From Distichodus sexfasciatus (lineage: Eukaryota; Chordata; Actinopteri; Characiformes; Distichodontidae): a stretch of DNA of 64,000 nucleotides. The stretch's first letter is position 1. Each line of letters begins with the position of its first letter. The DNA lies in the NCBI GenBank assembly GCA_032718565.1, contig JAVGVS010000112.1:1066884-1130883 (forward strand), in the 5' to 3' direction. Shown here in pieces: positions 11,722 through 23,604 of the stretch. Both the position numbers and the translations under genes were made by a program. The notes beneath the pieces are model-generated. The model worked only from the letters and a program-made list of their open reading frames with translations, was not told the origin of the DNA and searched no databases.

Positions 11722-12657
11722 TGCTCAAGGGCCGTGCCATGCCCATGGTCGGTGGAGTTCTGACCTGGTGGCATTTTTTCTGTTCTTTGGTTGCAGTTTC
11801 GGTGCTGTTCCTGTTGTTTCTAGCCCACCTTGTGTGTCTCTGGTTAGCATTAGTTTCTCCATTAGCTTGCTCTTCACTTCTGGGTTTTCTGTGCCTTCAC
11901 CTCATGCCCTCGTGAGTAGTTGAGTTGTTTCACTTTGTGCTTCCTATCTAGTAGGTCAGTCTCTGTTTAGGACACTCCCGCATTATTATTATGTTCACAT
12001 GCGTCTCATTTACTTTCGGTTGGGGGATTGGATATCACACTCATTAGTTTCTTTGATTTGCCTTATTTAACCCAGTTCGGTATTGTTTCTGTGTTTGATG
12101 TTCGTTTCTCTGCATTCCTGTTTTTTCACCTCGTCTGTTCATTTCTCTGGATTTTGTCTTGTTGAACTACTAGTAATTTCCCATTCCGGTCAGACTGCCA
12201 TTACCCCTAAGGAGTGCAGATCATCCGTTTTCACCTTGTGGGTCTTGGAGCTGCAGTTAGGCGCTCCTTTTGTTTCCCCACAGAGGATTTCCCCTGTTCT
12301 AAGTGCCGTTTGCTGGGACCATGAGCCTCCCCGTTCGTTTGGTACTTTCTGTCTCGTCCTAGTTTTACCCTTTCCTTTTTCATGCACATTTTTCCTCGTG
12401 TTTTTCTCTGTGTTTTTTGCCCTCGTATTTTCACGAACTGTTGGTTCCTGATTTTTTTTCTCATATATTTTGCCGTCTTTTTGCCCTGGTTTTGTCTTTG
12501 CATTTTTTGCCCCAGATTATTGCTCTGTATGTTTTCCTGCATTTTCCCCTGCCTCATTTGGACCCTGTTTGCTTTCTCCCTGCCTGCTTCCTGCAAATAA
12601 ACTGTTCAGTTCACCTGCAAGTGCATCCTCTGTCCAGTTCAATACAGCGCCATGACA
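11722..12657 (+). repeat. 3' LTR of the gypsy element
   Basis: It shares the GTTCTGACCTGGTGG...TTCGGTGCTGTTCCTGTTGT block and the CAGTTCAATACAGCGCCATGACA end (positions about 12,635-12,657) with the 5' LTR. A GCAAATAAACTG polyadenylation-type signal lies at about 12,593. Its exact start is eroded; 11,722 is the best match. The open frames at 12,083-12,600 are pyrimidine-rich LTR sequence, not genes. Confidence 0.7.
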
Positions 12658-12724
12658 CCGGACTTTATCAATAAACACTGGATGTCTCCTACACTTTTTT
12701 CGCTCACACTATGAAACACTAGGA

Positions 12725-13175
12725 CAGGGGTCGGCAACCTCTACCTGTGCTGCTTGGTGAGGGGTAATGTGAGGGAATGCGGCTGCAAGATCACCATTTG
12801 AAAGACAATTAACAAATGAAATGTTTATGAATGGCCTGTTAATAGTTTGTTGACGGATCTCGATGTCTGATTCAACGAACGGAAAAAACATGCAGACGAT
12901 TGCATCGTCTAATCGTTGTTCTCTCCCACTGACGTTTGTGCTATGTCCTGAATAACACAGTAACTTGCGCGCTGCGTGACTCAGTTGCCGAACTGATCCC
13001 AAGAACACTTGCAGCGTTTATAAAGGAAATACGGCTGCGCTGATGAATGGGATGACACAAATGCAGTTACTTTTTAACTATCCAAATAGTTGTCTTCCCA
13101 TAAAGTATTAAGAAACATTATAAATGATGCATATTTTATGATATGTTGTGTATTGTCTTATTTTATTTGTGCTTA

Positions 13176-13236
<61 letters not shown>

Positions 13237-13521
13237 GCTGTTGTTTTGGTGTCATTATTGTTATACCTGTGATGTGTTGCTCACTGATGCTTATACACAA
13301 TATGCTTGAAAATATTTTATATACAAATTAGTGAGGGCCCTGTTGATTTTATATTAACACAATGAAGCAATACTAAACAGTAATACTAACCGAACGGTGT
13401 GCAAATCATCCCAAGCACCACTGTGGCGTTCAGTGTGATGATGCTGCTACGCAGATGAATAATAATATAAATTGAGCTATTTTTGATTTATGACAACAGT
13501 AAATTATTGAATTTATGTGTA

Positions 13522-13574
<53 letters not shown>

Positions 13575-14480
13575 TTATTTATTTATTTATTTTTTAACTG
13601 TCAGTTGTTTGTACACGCATATCAAGGATCTAATTGGTCGCGAAATGTCTTTTCTTGTATTAAAAATAAAAGTGCAGATGTGTCCTATTTCCTCCTGCAA
13701 AATTGTTACAAAGACTAAACTGAACGCAATCAACAAAATGTAAAACAGATCTGCATTTTCAACAAGGCGTATGTCCTGTAATAACTATTATACCTCTGGT
13801 TCAGTCACTTCTACTAGTGCACAATATGCTTAAAATATTTTAAAACAAATAATCATGGGCACAGGCCTATATTTTTATATTAACATAATAAAGTAATACT
13901 AAACAATAATATTAAAACGGACAAATAAAATGACTTTTGAATCTGAATGCTTTTAATTTAGCTTACACGGTTTTCTGCAGAAATGTGGGTTAATGCAGTG
14001 AAAACTTTCACTTTATTATGGGTGCTTTTTCCACGCCTGTCCACTAAGTCATAATCAAGTCAAAGTTAAAGTAAACTTTATTGTCATCTCTGCTATATAC
14101 CGTACAGATATACAGAGAGACGAGACGACGTGGCTCCAGGTTATTTCCAGTGCAAACAAACAAAGAACAGTAGAATAGCCTTCCTTCGTGTCCTGATGAA
14201 ATGCAGTTACGCTGTTAAAAGGAATAAATAAACGTGAGCTGTTCATCATTTATTTACAACGGTAAATTATTGCATTTCTGTATAAAACTGTCTTTCTTAC
14301 CAAAAAGATATTTATTAACAATGACGCTCACACAGCAACGTATGCAAGTTTCATTACTTCAGGCCTATTGTATGTGTATGTGGGATTGTATTGGTAACAT
14401 TGCAGTTGTTGTTAACTGTGATGTACCTTGGATAATTATGCACAAGAATTTGGCTTAAGTAAAAAAAAAAAAAGAACTAT
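12725..14480. repeat. hAT-like end followed by internally duplicated AT-rich repeat DNA
   Basis: The stretch starts with CAGGGGTCGGCAACCT, the same terminus as the hAT element at 63,260; a matching right end is not visible. Inside are diverged direct repeats: 13,300-13,397 resembles 13,824-13,922 (AATATGCTT...TATTAACA...TAATACTAAAC), and 13,473-13,520 resembles 14,236-14,285 (GAGCT...ACAGTAAATTATTG). An (ATT)n tract lies at about 13,176-13,238 and an (AT)n tract at about 13,526-13,569. No gene is seen. Confidence 0.6.
14066..14170 (-). mobile_element. 3' tail of a LINE (truncated copy)
   Basis: On the minus strand this reads TTGCACTGGAAATAACCTGG, ACGTCGTCTCGTCTCTCTG and then GACAATAAAGTTTACTTTAA. 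It matches the tails at 23,605-23,720 and 60,505-60,592. Extreme 5' truncation is usual for LINEs. Confidence 0.65.
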
Positions 14481-14624
14481 ACATACACGCATGTTTATTC
14501 AGCATCGACACCCTTTCTGCTTTTTACATATTTTAGGTGCTTATGGCTTAAGCACTACTATTGTTATCTCTCAGGCTTATTATTTTTTTTCTTTCTTCTT
14601 CCTCCGAGATATGTTCGGGCGCCA

Positions 14625-15225
14625 GAATTAGTCCCAAGATTGTTTGTCGAGACCCACGAATGAGGTAACGAATCGCGTTTAATCGGAATGGGGTAAAAGC
14701 AGACTTTTCTAAGGGGTAAGTGTTGAGAATTTCAACTTTGGTCGTGACTGGGAAGCGCAGAGAGGGAATTTTAGAAAGGTCAACAGACGAAGAAGTTTGC
14801 AACTCAGGTCAGAACATACCCCTGCAAGAGGGTAGAGATTTTACCCCGGGCACAAGACTCCTCAAATTTGCCCCATTGACATAGAATGGGGAAAAAGTCC
14901 CATAGACCTAACATTGAGACCAAATCCTTGACAGATCAGGGCTTAGAGAGGGAATTTGCAGAAATCTCACCCACCACATTTGAAGAGGCTTGCAAGCTGT
15001 AAGCCAGAACATACCCCGCAAGAGGTAGAAGCGGCCCCTGGGGCGAAAGGCGCCTCAAACTTGCCCCATTGACTTCGAGCCCATGCATAACTCTTCCTGT
15101 ACCGCTTGGTCGAGACCCGTGAAAGAGGTGGCACCAGTGCCTATTCGGGAATGTGGTATGACTTCAGGAAAAGAGGGGGGATATTAAACACTACAGGCAA
15201 CACTCAGGCAACCAATCAGTCTTTA
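14625..15225. repeat. Repeat block with diverged ~200-bp internal units
   Basis: Two units align: CAGAACATACCCCTGCAAGA...TTTGCCCCATTGACAT (about 14,807-14,884) and CAGAACATACCCCGCAAGAG...CTTGCCCCATTGACTT (about 15,006-15,076). GTCGAGACCC also recurs (14,647 and 15,109). The origin is unknown and no coding potential is seen. Confidence 0.55.
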
Positions 15226-15239
15226 TTTATCATGATGCC

Positions 15240-16610
15240 CATGTCACGCCCCTAAAGCAACCTCATTACAGCATGTTGTTAGCATGATGCTAACATACTA
15301 GTATGTTTACAGCATTATATACACACATAGCATGTTACAGCTTTATGCCACTATATTAGCACGTAATAGCATGGCTGCATATGCTAACACATATATTTTG
15401 TTAGCATTATGCTAACTATATTAGCATTTTGCTAATAACATGTGTAGCATGTTCCTAGCATGACGCTAGTGTAATTAGCATGTTGCTAGCATGACGTCTA
15501 GCTGATTAGCATATTGCTAGCATTATGCTAACTATGCTTAGCATGCTGCTAACAACCCCACAGAATATTCCCTAACATGATGCTAGCTATATTTAGCATG
15601 TTGCTACATGACGCTTAGCTGAATAGCATGTTGTTAACATTATGCTAACTATATTAGCATATTGCAACATCATTAGAAGTTGTTAACATGATGCTAATGC
15701 TAGCATGTTGTTAGCATTATGTTAATAATATTAACATGTCGCTAGCGTTATTAATTATATTGAAGACGCGGATAGCTGATAGTAACAAATATTAGCCATA
15801 GCATTATGCTAACTATAATTACTATTCCGCTAATAACATGTGCAATATGTTCAGAATTATGTTAGTGTGATGCAGTATATATATGACGCTTAGCTGATTA
15901 GCATGTTGCCAGGATTATGCTAACTATATTAGATGTTGCTAGCAACATCATTAGGAATGTCTCTAACATGATGCTAGTGTGATTAGCATGATGCTATATG
16001 ACGCTTAGTTGACAAGATGTTACAAAGATGCGTTAACTCCCCATATTGTCATTGCAACATCATTAGAATGTTGTTAACATGATGCTAACATCGCCATACA
16101 GTGTTTTTATGCTAATAATATTAGCATGTTTAGCGTTATGTTAATTATATTGTTAATGCGGGATAGCATGATGGTAACGATATTAGCATTTGCTAGCATT
16201 ATGCTAACTATACCACGACCCGCGTAATAAATATGATGTTCCTAGCATGATGCTATGTGATTAGCATGTTGCCAGCATGACGCTTTTAGTTGATTAGTAT
16301 GCTGCCAGGATTATGCGTACCATATTGGCATGTTGCTAGCAACTTCATTAGAATGTCTCTAACATGATGCTAGGTAATTAGCATGTTGCCAGCATGACGC
16401 TTAGCTGATATTAGCATGTTGCTAGCATTATGCTAACTATATTAGCATGTTGCTAGCAACAGCTTGAATGTTGCTACTGGCGATGTTAGAGTGTTAGCAC
16501 GTTGCCAGCATTATGCTAACTATATTAGCATGTTGCTAGCATTATGCTGACTATATTAGCAAGCATTTTGCTCTTAACATGATTACCAATATGAATAGAA
16601 GCAATATTGT
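15240..16610. repeat. TTAGCATGTTGCTAGCATTATGC-type tandem/dispersed repeat array
   Basis: Roughly 1.3 kb is built from TTAGCATGTTGCTAGCAT, ATTATGCTAACTATA and ACATGATGCTAGTGTGAT words in irregular order. The core words GCTAGC and TTAGCATG/CATGCTAA are near-palindromic, so the array can form many hairpins. No gene is present. Confidence 0.85.
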
Positions 16611-18913
16611 CTTATTGTCATATCACTGCTATACCAGCAGTTTAAATGTTGTTTTTCACAGAGAACTGAAGGAAACATTGTAATATTGAGGCTCAAGTTT
16701 TGCCACGGCAAGACCAATTACATTTTCTTCAGAAATGTAATTTCTCTAGTTTTTATTATTATTATGAATAAATATGCTGAACATTTTGTTGAACAGCTAC
16801 CATCTTCAGTCAAATAACGCAACATTGAGACACCTTCATTCACCTTCAACCTTATAGAATCGATTCATTATTATCCGATCCCATGATCTTTGAGTCATAG
16901 AGTCAGGCGCAAAAAAAAGACGGAGACAATAAAAAAGCCAATTCTGCATGTTTGTAAAATAATTGTGGAAATGGATGGTCAGAATCCAGTAGGTCCTCTG
17001 TCCACCTGGTCTCAGGTAAATCATAAGCAGGAGGGGCTCACCAGATACACACGGCCAAGAGGATTCCAACCTCCAAGAACAGGAATTTTGGCTGCAAACT
17101 AAAATCATTTAGAACATCAAATATGAAGCATGAGGTTTAGCAGGAGGAAGCGTGCTGTATTCAGGACTGTTGAAGACTTGAATAGGGACCAAGTTGGTGC
17201 TCACTTCCCTGACGCACAAACAGAAGCAAAACCACAAAATCTGCAGAATGGCTGTCTACACAACTTTCAAACAACCTCATGCTCTGCCACAATCTCTATG
17301 GCCAAACACCAAGAGGTGGTGCAAGAGAGGAGGTGGGTGAAAAGCAGCAATAAACTACTCATCCAGCTCTCCATAAATCCAGCCTCTATCCAGCACTGGA
17401 GCCTGAAAGACATGAAATCATTATCACCAAAATGCCACCAACATTTTGTTTACACAGCCATTGAACAGTCACCAAGATGGAGCAGAACATTAAAGCTACT
17501 AATGAAACCCCTTTACCAAGATTGTTTAACGGAAAGAACAAGAAAGATTTCAGCATCAAGCTTCGCCATGCTTCACCCAAGTTGAACATGTTTAACCTGG
17601 ACAACAGTAAAGCAGCATCTAGCATTACGCCTCATCTGCACCTTCAACCTAAACGCCCCAAAATGCAATATACAGTTTTAGTTTACAGCTACAGCAGTCC
17701 TTTACTGAAATTAAATACAGGAACATGAACATTTACCTGCAAAAACCTAGGCAACAGGACAGTAGAGCAAACGGAGTCGTATTTCACACCAGAGTTCGCT
17801 CTATATAGCTGCACAGTAATCAATCAGAGAACTTCGTGATATAACTTCAAATTATTAATCCAAGTATTAATATCTTTTTCAGATAAGTTCGCCAAGGTCC
17901 CATTTAGCACCAATAAATTAGTTAGGAAGCTTAACATTTGCAGACTTCGTGATTAAACTGACCAACAAAAACCCACCTGTAAAAAATAATGTTGAGAAAA
18001 CTCAAATTTTCTAGGCAAATATGATGTGTAATAGATTTTGAGTTCTCAACTTATGATTACTGTTGACTTTACTAAGGTTTTCAAGTTTAAAACAAGTTTT
18101 TAAAGTGAAACTTCAACTTGTAGCTTTTTGTTCACTGTACAATATTCTTAAAAGAACAAAGAAATGTTTGCTTTAATGATGTACTTCTACCTTAAATAGA
18201 TTATTTTTCTCAAGTTATTATAACCTAAATTATGCAAAGTATATTAGATGTTATTGCATTTAAATAGAAATTCACAGATACATTTCTAAAAATACTACAC
18301 AAATTAATGTCATTGAAACCTTTGTTTATTCCTCTTGCAGAAATTGTTCTGAAACACTTTGGCACAACATTTAGCACTGAGCATAAAACAAGCACACAAA
18401 CCTAAGCAGCAAAAAAGGCAGCTGAATGCTCATCCATGTCATCAATCTCTGCTTTGGGTGTTTATCAACTGTCAAGTTGTGTGTTTTGACTATAATCGCA
18501 GAACAGATTTTTTCAAGCCTCAACTTCACATCAAAGGGGAAAAAGGACAAATTGAGTGCTTTGTGTGGAACTGAGATCAATCTCAATTTTTCACTTAAAG
18601 AGAGCTTAAAGCAAGTCTTACCTTTACCTGAGCATCAATGAACATACGTTTGCACCTGTTTTGAACTGCAACTCAAAGCTGACAAAGGTAACTTCAACGA
18701 AAGGACTTACAACGTATAAAGTGAACCAGCCACATTTCGCATTGTTGGTGATGTAATCCAAGCTCAACTATTTCAGCACAAAAAGTGGGAAAAAAATCAA
18801 CTAAAGTGCTTTGCATAGTATCTCAAACCCAGTTCTCTATTTAACAATTGAAAAAGAACGTGTATATAACACAAATGTAACTCCTTCTACTGAGCATCAA
18901 TTAACATAGCACT

Positions 18914-18916
<3 letters not shown>
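16611..18916. other. Intergenic DNA, no recognised gene
   Basis: The longest frame (17,130-17,585, +, 151 codons) has no recognisable domain and no splice context, and I do not call it a gene. A stretch at 17,980-18,130 (AAAACTCAA...TTGAGTTCTCAACTT) looks like a short repeat element. Nothing else can be supported. Confidence 0.4.
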
Positions 18917-19012
<96 letters not shown>

Positions 19013-19052
19013 TATATATATATATATACACATACATATATACATACATATA
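18917..19052. repeat. (TA)n microsatellite with (CA)/(TACA) interruptions
   Basis: More than 45 TA units run to about 19,003, followed by CACACACA and TACATACA variants. Confidence 0.95.
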
Positions 19053-19149
19053 TGTGCCCATTTTGAACTGGCAACTAAAAAGGCTGAGAAATAGGACTTC
19101 ACATGAGTGCACCACAATGCAAAAGTGAAAGGTAAAACAAGTCTACATT

Positions 19150-22100
19150 TACTGCAAAAAGCTTTGTTTTCAGAGACCTGATGCGCCAGAGCATCGAGAC
19201 CCAAGCTCAAAAAAGATTATCTGAATTGCTTCAAAGGTACATTGCATCGCTTTTGGATATTTAATGTTCATGGCATACAAAAGGCCAAAGAGATGCAAAG
19301 CGCAGCGTAAGGTCAGGTAGGTCGCAGTATGATGGGCCCTTCCAACACAACAGCTACCGCACAATATCGCGCACAGTTGATGTGTGAATCATCTTCGATA
19401 GTCAGAATGCCAACAGGGCACGCTTCGACGACTGCATCCTGGGTCTGTGTCCCAACAAAATCAGAGACATGATTAAATGCCAAAAGAAGACACCTATTAC
19501 ACTGATATTCTACTTTCATCATTAGTGCTACTGACTTTCCCATTCAACTTGGGAGTGTTACTGGCAATAATGATAGATAAGACCAGAAAGTGTGAGTGTC
19601 TGAATGTCAATGAAATTGTCTTTGTGATTGGACAACATTTATGCAGGAAGAAGCAGACAACACATGGATTTAGAAATTAAAGTGATTATGTGAAGTACAT
19701 GGCAACCTGTATTGCATTGTGACAATCCAAAGGAGACAGATGCTGTAACATGATTGTTCTCTTAGCATACCAGTTACCAGAAGTAGTAACCCACCTAAAC
19801 CTATCTGGAGATCGATGAATTCTGTAATGAGAGAGAGCTTTTTGAGCATTTTGAATGAACATCCTGAAAAACATCTGGGGAGGCAGTTCCGCAAAAGTGT
19901 ATACCCCACAAATGATAAGCCTAAGTTGTATGAAATCAGACCCTCAATGGTAAAACCACAGCTACAATTTGCAAGTCTATTAAACACAAACACCACCACT
20001 TACCAAACACTTTGTGAAGAATCCTAGCTGTGTCTCATGATGAAGAGCGGCAGGCCTCTCAGAGCTGCTGTCTTTTAGACACAATGTCCCTTTGTCTACA
20101 GATTATGCACACACACACACAGACATTATTGCTAAAAATTCATATAATGATATTGAAGATATTGATATTTCACATTTTTTCTATACAAATGAAGCATTCC
20201 CCTGTAATTATTAAATTAAAAACTTATTTTGTTTGTTTAGTTGGTTTTCTTATTAGATCATAGCAAGAATTCTTATCTTCATCCAAGTCATCAGTATAGA
20301 CAAAAAAAATGTTCTGAGTCTAACAGCACAAGAGGAAATATTACATTTCATGTCTAGAGAATACATCCATAAAAAAATTCACAATGCTGTAAGTAAAGCA
20401 AGTGGAACTATTCTCAAAAAATCATGTATATAATATTTGACAAAATGGTTTGTGGACTGCTGAAACAGAATTAATTGTGTGAAAACAGTAAAGTATGGCA
20501 CTAAAAGGGAATAATTAAAGGACCTGCTTTATTTTGTGCAGTTGGTAGCATCATTATTTTATAGCCGTTTTGATGTCTCAGGTACTAGATAAACTTCATC
20601 ACTGTAAAAAGAATTAATCCCCAAATTTATTAACATTTCAAAAGTATATAATCTTAATCAATGAAAAAGGCGAAAGTCAAAAGAATGGGCCAACACTTCT
20701 AAACTTTACAGGACTGATTGTTATAAGGAAAGGCTAGTGCTGTGCAAAATACTCAATTGGTCACAGTTTGCAAAATTCTGTTGAGTCAGGTAATTTTTTT
20801 TGTATGAGCACACTCCAAAGCCACAGGCACTTTACTCACTCTTCATCAAGCTGATCCAGGAGGTTTTCCATCACTGCACCAAATGCTCCCTTCCTTGCCC
20901 GGTAGAGTCTTAATAGGCGAAGCACATATTTGTCAAGGGATGCATGGAAAGTTACCAGCAGATCCTTGCTTGTGATTCGATAAAATTCTTTAGAAATCTG
21001 AAAAACAATGAACATCATAACTTTATAACCTTTGAGTCAGGGTTTGCCAATAAATAATGATAATGTACAAAGTCAAGTGAAATGTATTATGTTCTAGCCA
21101 AGCATTAAAAAGCCAAAACAACCAAGAACAAATAAAACATATGTATAAGATTCAGGTTGCTAGAACCAGCATACAGTGTAGGACCACTACATTCAGGGTA
21201 CCTCACCATTTTCATTCTGTGACTTCGCGCAACCTACTATTACACAAAATTGTGTATCCGATGCAAAGAGCATGGAGCATAGTAGCTAAGGAGGTGCTAG
21301 CAAGCAGTAGCCACAAAGTTGTGGTTTGGCTTTTTGGCTACCACTGTTGTGCCCTTGAGCAAGGCACTAGGGGAGACTGGCTCTGAAGTAATGGACAAAT
21401 AAAGTGATTATTTGTGAACACACCACAGCACAGCACACAGTGCACCACAAAATGTGACCTCTGCATTTGGGTCGGCCCATGGAAGCAGCGGTGGCAGTTA
21501 ACAAGGGCAGTAACTCAGGGAGAAAAGCTGGGGACGGATACTCTTGCTCATGAGTACCCCAGCTGCAACTTTACTGTCTCAGGATTTGGAACTGCAACCT
21601 TCTGAATGCCCCCCTGTAAAAATCTCACTTGATAAAAATGACAGCTAAATGAGATCTGTGGCATGCTGTCTGATGACTGTAAACTGGTGTGTGTAAAAAA
21701 TTCATTCTCTCAGATTTTCCAAGAACCTGGAAACTTCAGGTCACTAGAATGAGTATTTAAATACAAGTAAAAACCATGTGAAAAGCCTTACCTCCCTCCA
21801 GAGAAACAGCACAGGCCATTCCTCCTGGACTTCACACTATAGCTGCAGCTCCGTCAATTTCACGAGGGAGAAGGTCAGCTCCATCTTCTGCCTTATCTCT
21901 GCTATGTTCCTTTTTCTTTTTTGTAAACTCTTTCTACGAGAGTGCTCGCTTCCTTCGAAAAGATCATCATCATGGTGGTCTGGGTAGTCTGGAACGTGGT
22001 TGGATTCTCCCTGCTTGGCCTTTTTGAGAGGAACGGGCCATTTTCGCCATCTCCTCGCCGCCTTTTCCTCGCTCAATATTCAATTTATTGCAGCCAGTTT

Positions 22101-22760
22101 CCATGCAGTTTTGCCCTTGAAGTTTCAGCTTGTACTCTTGAGACTGGCAGCTATGCATCACAGCCCGTTATGCTGTCTTTTGTCCCTCAGGCATAGATAC
22201 TTGAGAACTAGGAGCAGACATGCAACTGATGCTACTTCACATCTTTTTCAGGATAGTCTCTGGATTTCAAAAATGGCCTGTGCAAGCTTATCCAAAATGT
22301 CTGTTTTGACATCTCTTGTCACCTCAAGGGTCTTTTTTGCCTTTTCATAGATCTCATTTCCCTTACGTAATTTTAGCTCAACATCATAGGAGAGCTTTTG
22401 GGGATGGGGAATGAGCTATTTAACCTGCCTAATGTACTCTTGACAGAATTGCTAGAACTGCCCTGAGTCTGGAGAGAGAACTGCCCTGAGTCTGGAGAGA
22501 ACTGCTAGGCCTGAAATCTTCAGAATCAAAACTGGCTGTGTCCAAGGAGGAGACAGATCCATTGATGGAATGGTCAGATAGGTTATGAGGGGTTGAAGAG
22601 AGGGGAGAGTTCCACATAATATGTAGGACTGCACGTCCCTCTGGCAATTCAGACATTGTGGTCAACTGGCAAGAATTTCCGAAATCAGGATCTTCAAATT
22701 GGAGGGTAAAACGCTCTCAAGCTGAGTCTCTTTAAGTATCTCTAATGTTGGTCTACAGAT
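19150..22760 (-). pseudogene. Decayed multi-exon gene of a fish SAMD3-like family
   Basis: Reading the minus strand right to left, homologous blocks appear in gene order. About 22,750-22,440 has FTLQFEDPDFGNSCQLT then SVSSLDTASFDSEDFRPSSS. About 22,407-22,245 has LSYDVELKLRKGNEIYEKAK and DVKTDILDKLAQAIFEI. About 22,160-21,792 has LKKAKQGESNHVPDYPDHHD, IRQKMELTFSL and EEWPVLFLWRE with a GTAAGG donor. The exon 20,997-20,840 has ISKEFYRITSKDLLVTFHAS and MENLLDQLDEE between a TTTTTCAG acceptor and a GTGAGT donor. About 19,490-19,150 has ACPVGILTIEDDS, VVLEGPIIL, HLFGLLYAMNIKYPKAMQ and SLKTKLFA. I recognise this order from multicopy uncharacterised fish proteins often labelled SAMD3-like. An in-frame TAG (ELQL*) and frameshifts near 19,322 and 19,190 show it is broken. 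Function is unknown. Confidence 0.55.
20840..20997 (-). pseudogene. Best-preserved exon of the SAMD3-like pseudogene
   Basis: This 158-base exon is fully open (ISKEFYRITSKDLL...VMENLLDQLDEE) and has consensus splice sites on both sides (TTTTTCAG and GTGAGT, minus strand). It is the clearest single exon in the left half of the window and would still be spliceable even though the gene around it is broken. Confidence 0.6.
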
Positions 22761-23604
22761 TCCGGGTTGTTCTGCCAGTTGGAGTCAGCTCTGGGCTTTG
22801 GGGACAGGACTACCTAAGTAACAAAAGTCTGAAACTGAGAGCAAAAGGAAAGATCGTTACTACTAATGTTGTTAAGGACAACAAAGACCAATTATGGTGA
22901 AAACTGCTGGCACAATTACTGTTGCTTTAAAATGAGGAGGAATGTCTCAGTCACCATCAATTTCCCACCTACTTTATATGCTTGTAGAGGATGGTAATCC
23001 ATCAGCATCTGGAAACCAGCACACAGTTTCAGAATGGTAGTTCAACAAGTTCATAAGATCTGAAATGTTTGATGTACCACAGTTGTGCCTTTACAAATGA
23101 ATGTCACTTCTGTAAGGATAAGAATGAATACAATCTTATGGAATTCTGGTAATACACTGCACTGCTCGAAGATAAAATCATGCTCCTGCATACTGTGTAC
23201 TATGGTGAAATTATTTCCAGACAGAGCATTAATATTGGTAAGATGTGTACTTTCTCCTCAATATGGCACCTGAGTGATGTATCCAATTCTGAAACACTTT
23301 CACTTTTTCCACATAAAGCTCTGACTTGAAAAGGTTTTGGCTATCTAAATGGTACGCCAACATCTGCTGGTGTTTTGAGGAAAGGGTAAGCAGCACGTTT
23401 TCCAGTTTTTGGTGTCATGGATCACCTTTTTAAAAAAGCTAGCGAAGCCTCAAACCTCATCATTCAAAAAATCACTAACGTCGCGATAACAGTGAATTAG
23501 ATGTATTAATGGCTCATAAAGTGATGTTTTTGGCCTAAGTCGAACTTAGAAGGTATTTAGTAGAAACTTATGTGATCCCAAAGTTTAGGAGGACAACACA
23601 AAAG

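Larger units (their letters stand above)
7896..12657 (+). mobile_element. Ty3/gypsy LTR retrotransposon, degenerate, inserted in the satellite
   Basis: The element runs from TGTCACGG to CCATGACA and is flanked by near-identical 5-bp repeats, CTGGA (7,891-7,895) and CCGGA (12,658-12,662). The satellite phase continues across the insertion (ACTCCTGGA / CTTTATC...CACTGGATGTCTCC). Internal domains are in gypsy order on the + strand: gag with a zinc knuckle, protease, reverse transcriptase, RNase H, integrase remnant and a C-terminal chromodomain-like tail. Many stops and frameshifts show it is no longer coding. The pol order and the tail after integrase suggest a fish chromovirus (sushi-like) lineage, but I cannot fix the family. 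Confidence 0.85.

Noticed and set aside
12083..12600. Overlapping open frames up to 122 codons, phenylalanine- and leucine-rich
   Set aside because: They lie inside the 3' LTR of the gypsy element; T-rich composition makes them open by chance.
13090..13331. Poly-isoleucine and poly-tyrosine frames
   Set aside because: They are pure (ATT)n microsatellite translation. The same applies to the Tyr/Ile runs at 18,887-19,210, 28,179-28,454 and 34,891-35,091.
15240..16610. Possible CRISPR-like array
   Set aside because: The repeats have no fixed length or unique spacers, and the genome is vertebrate; this is a degenerate satellite.
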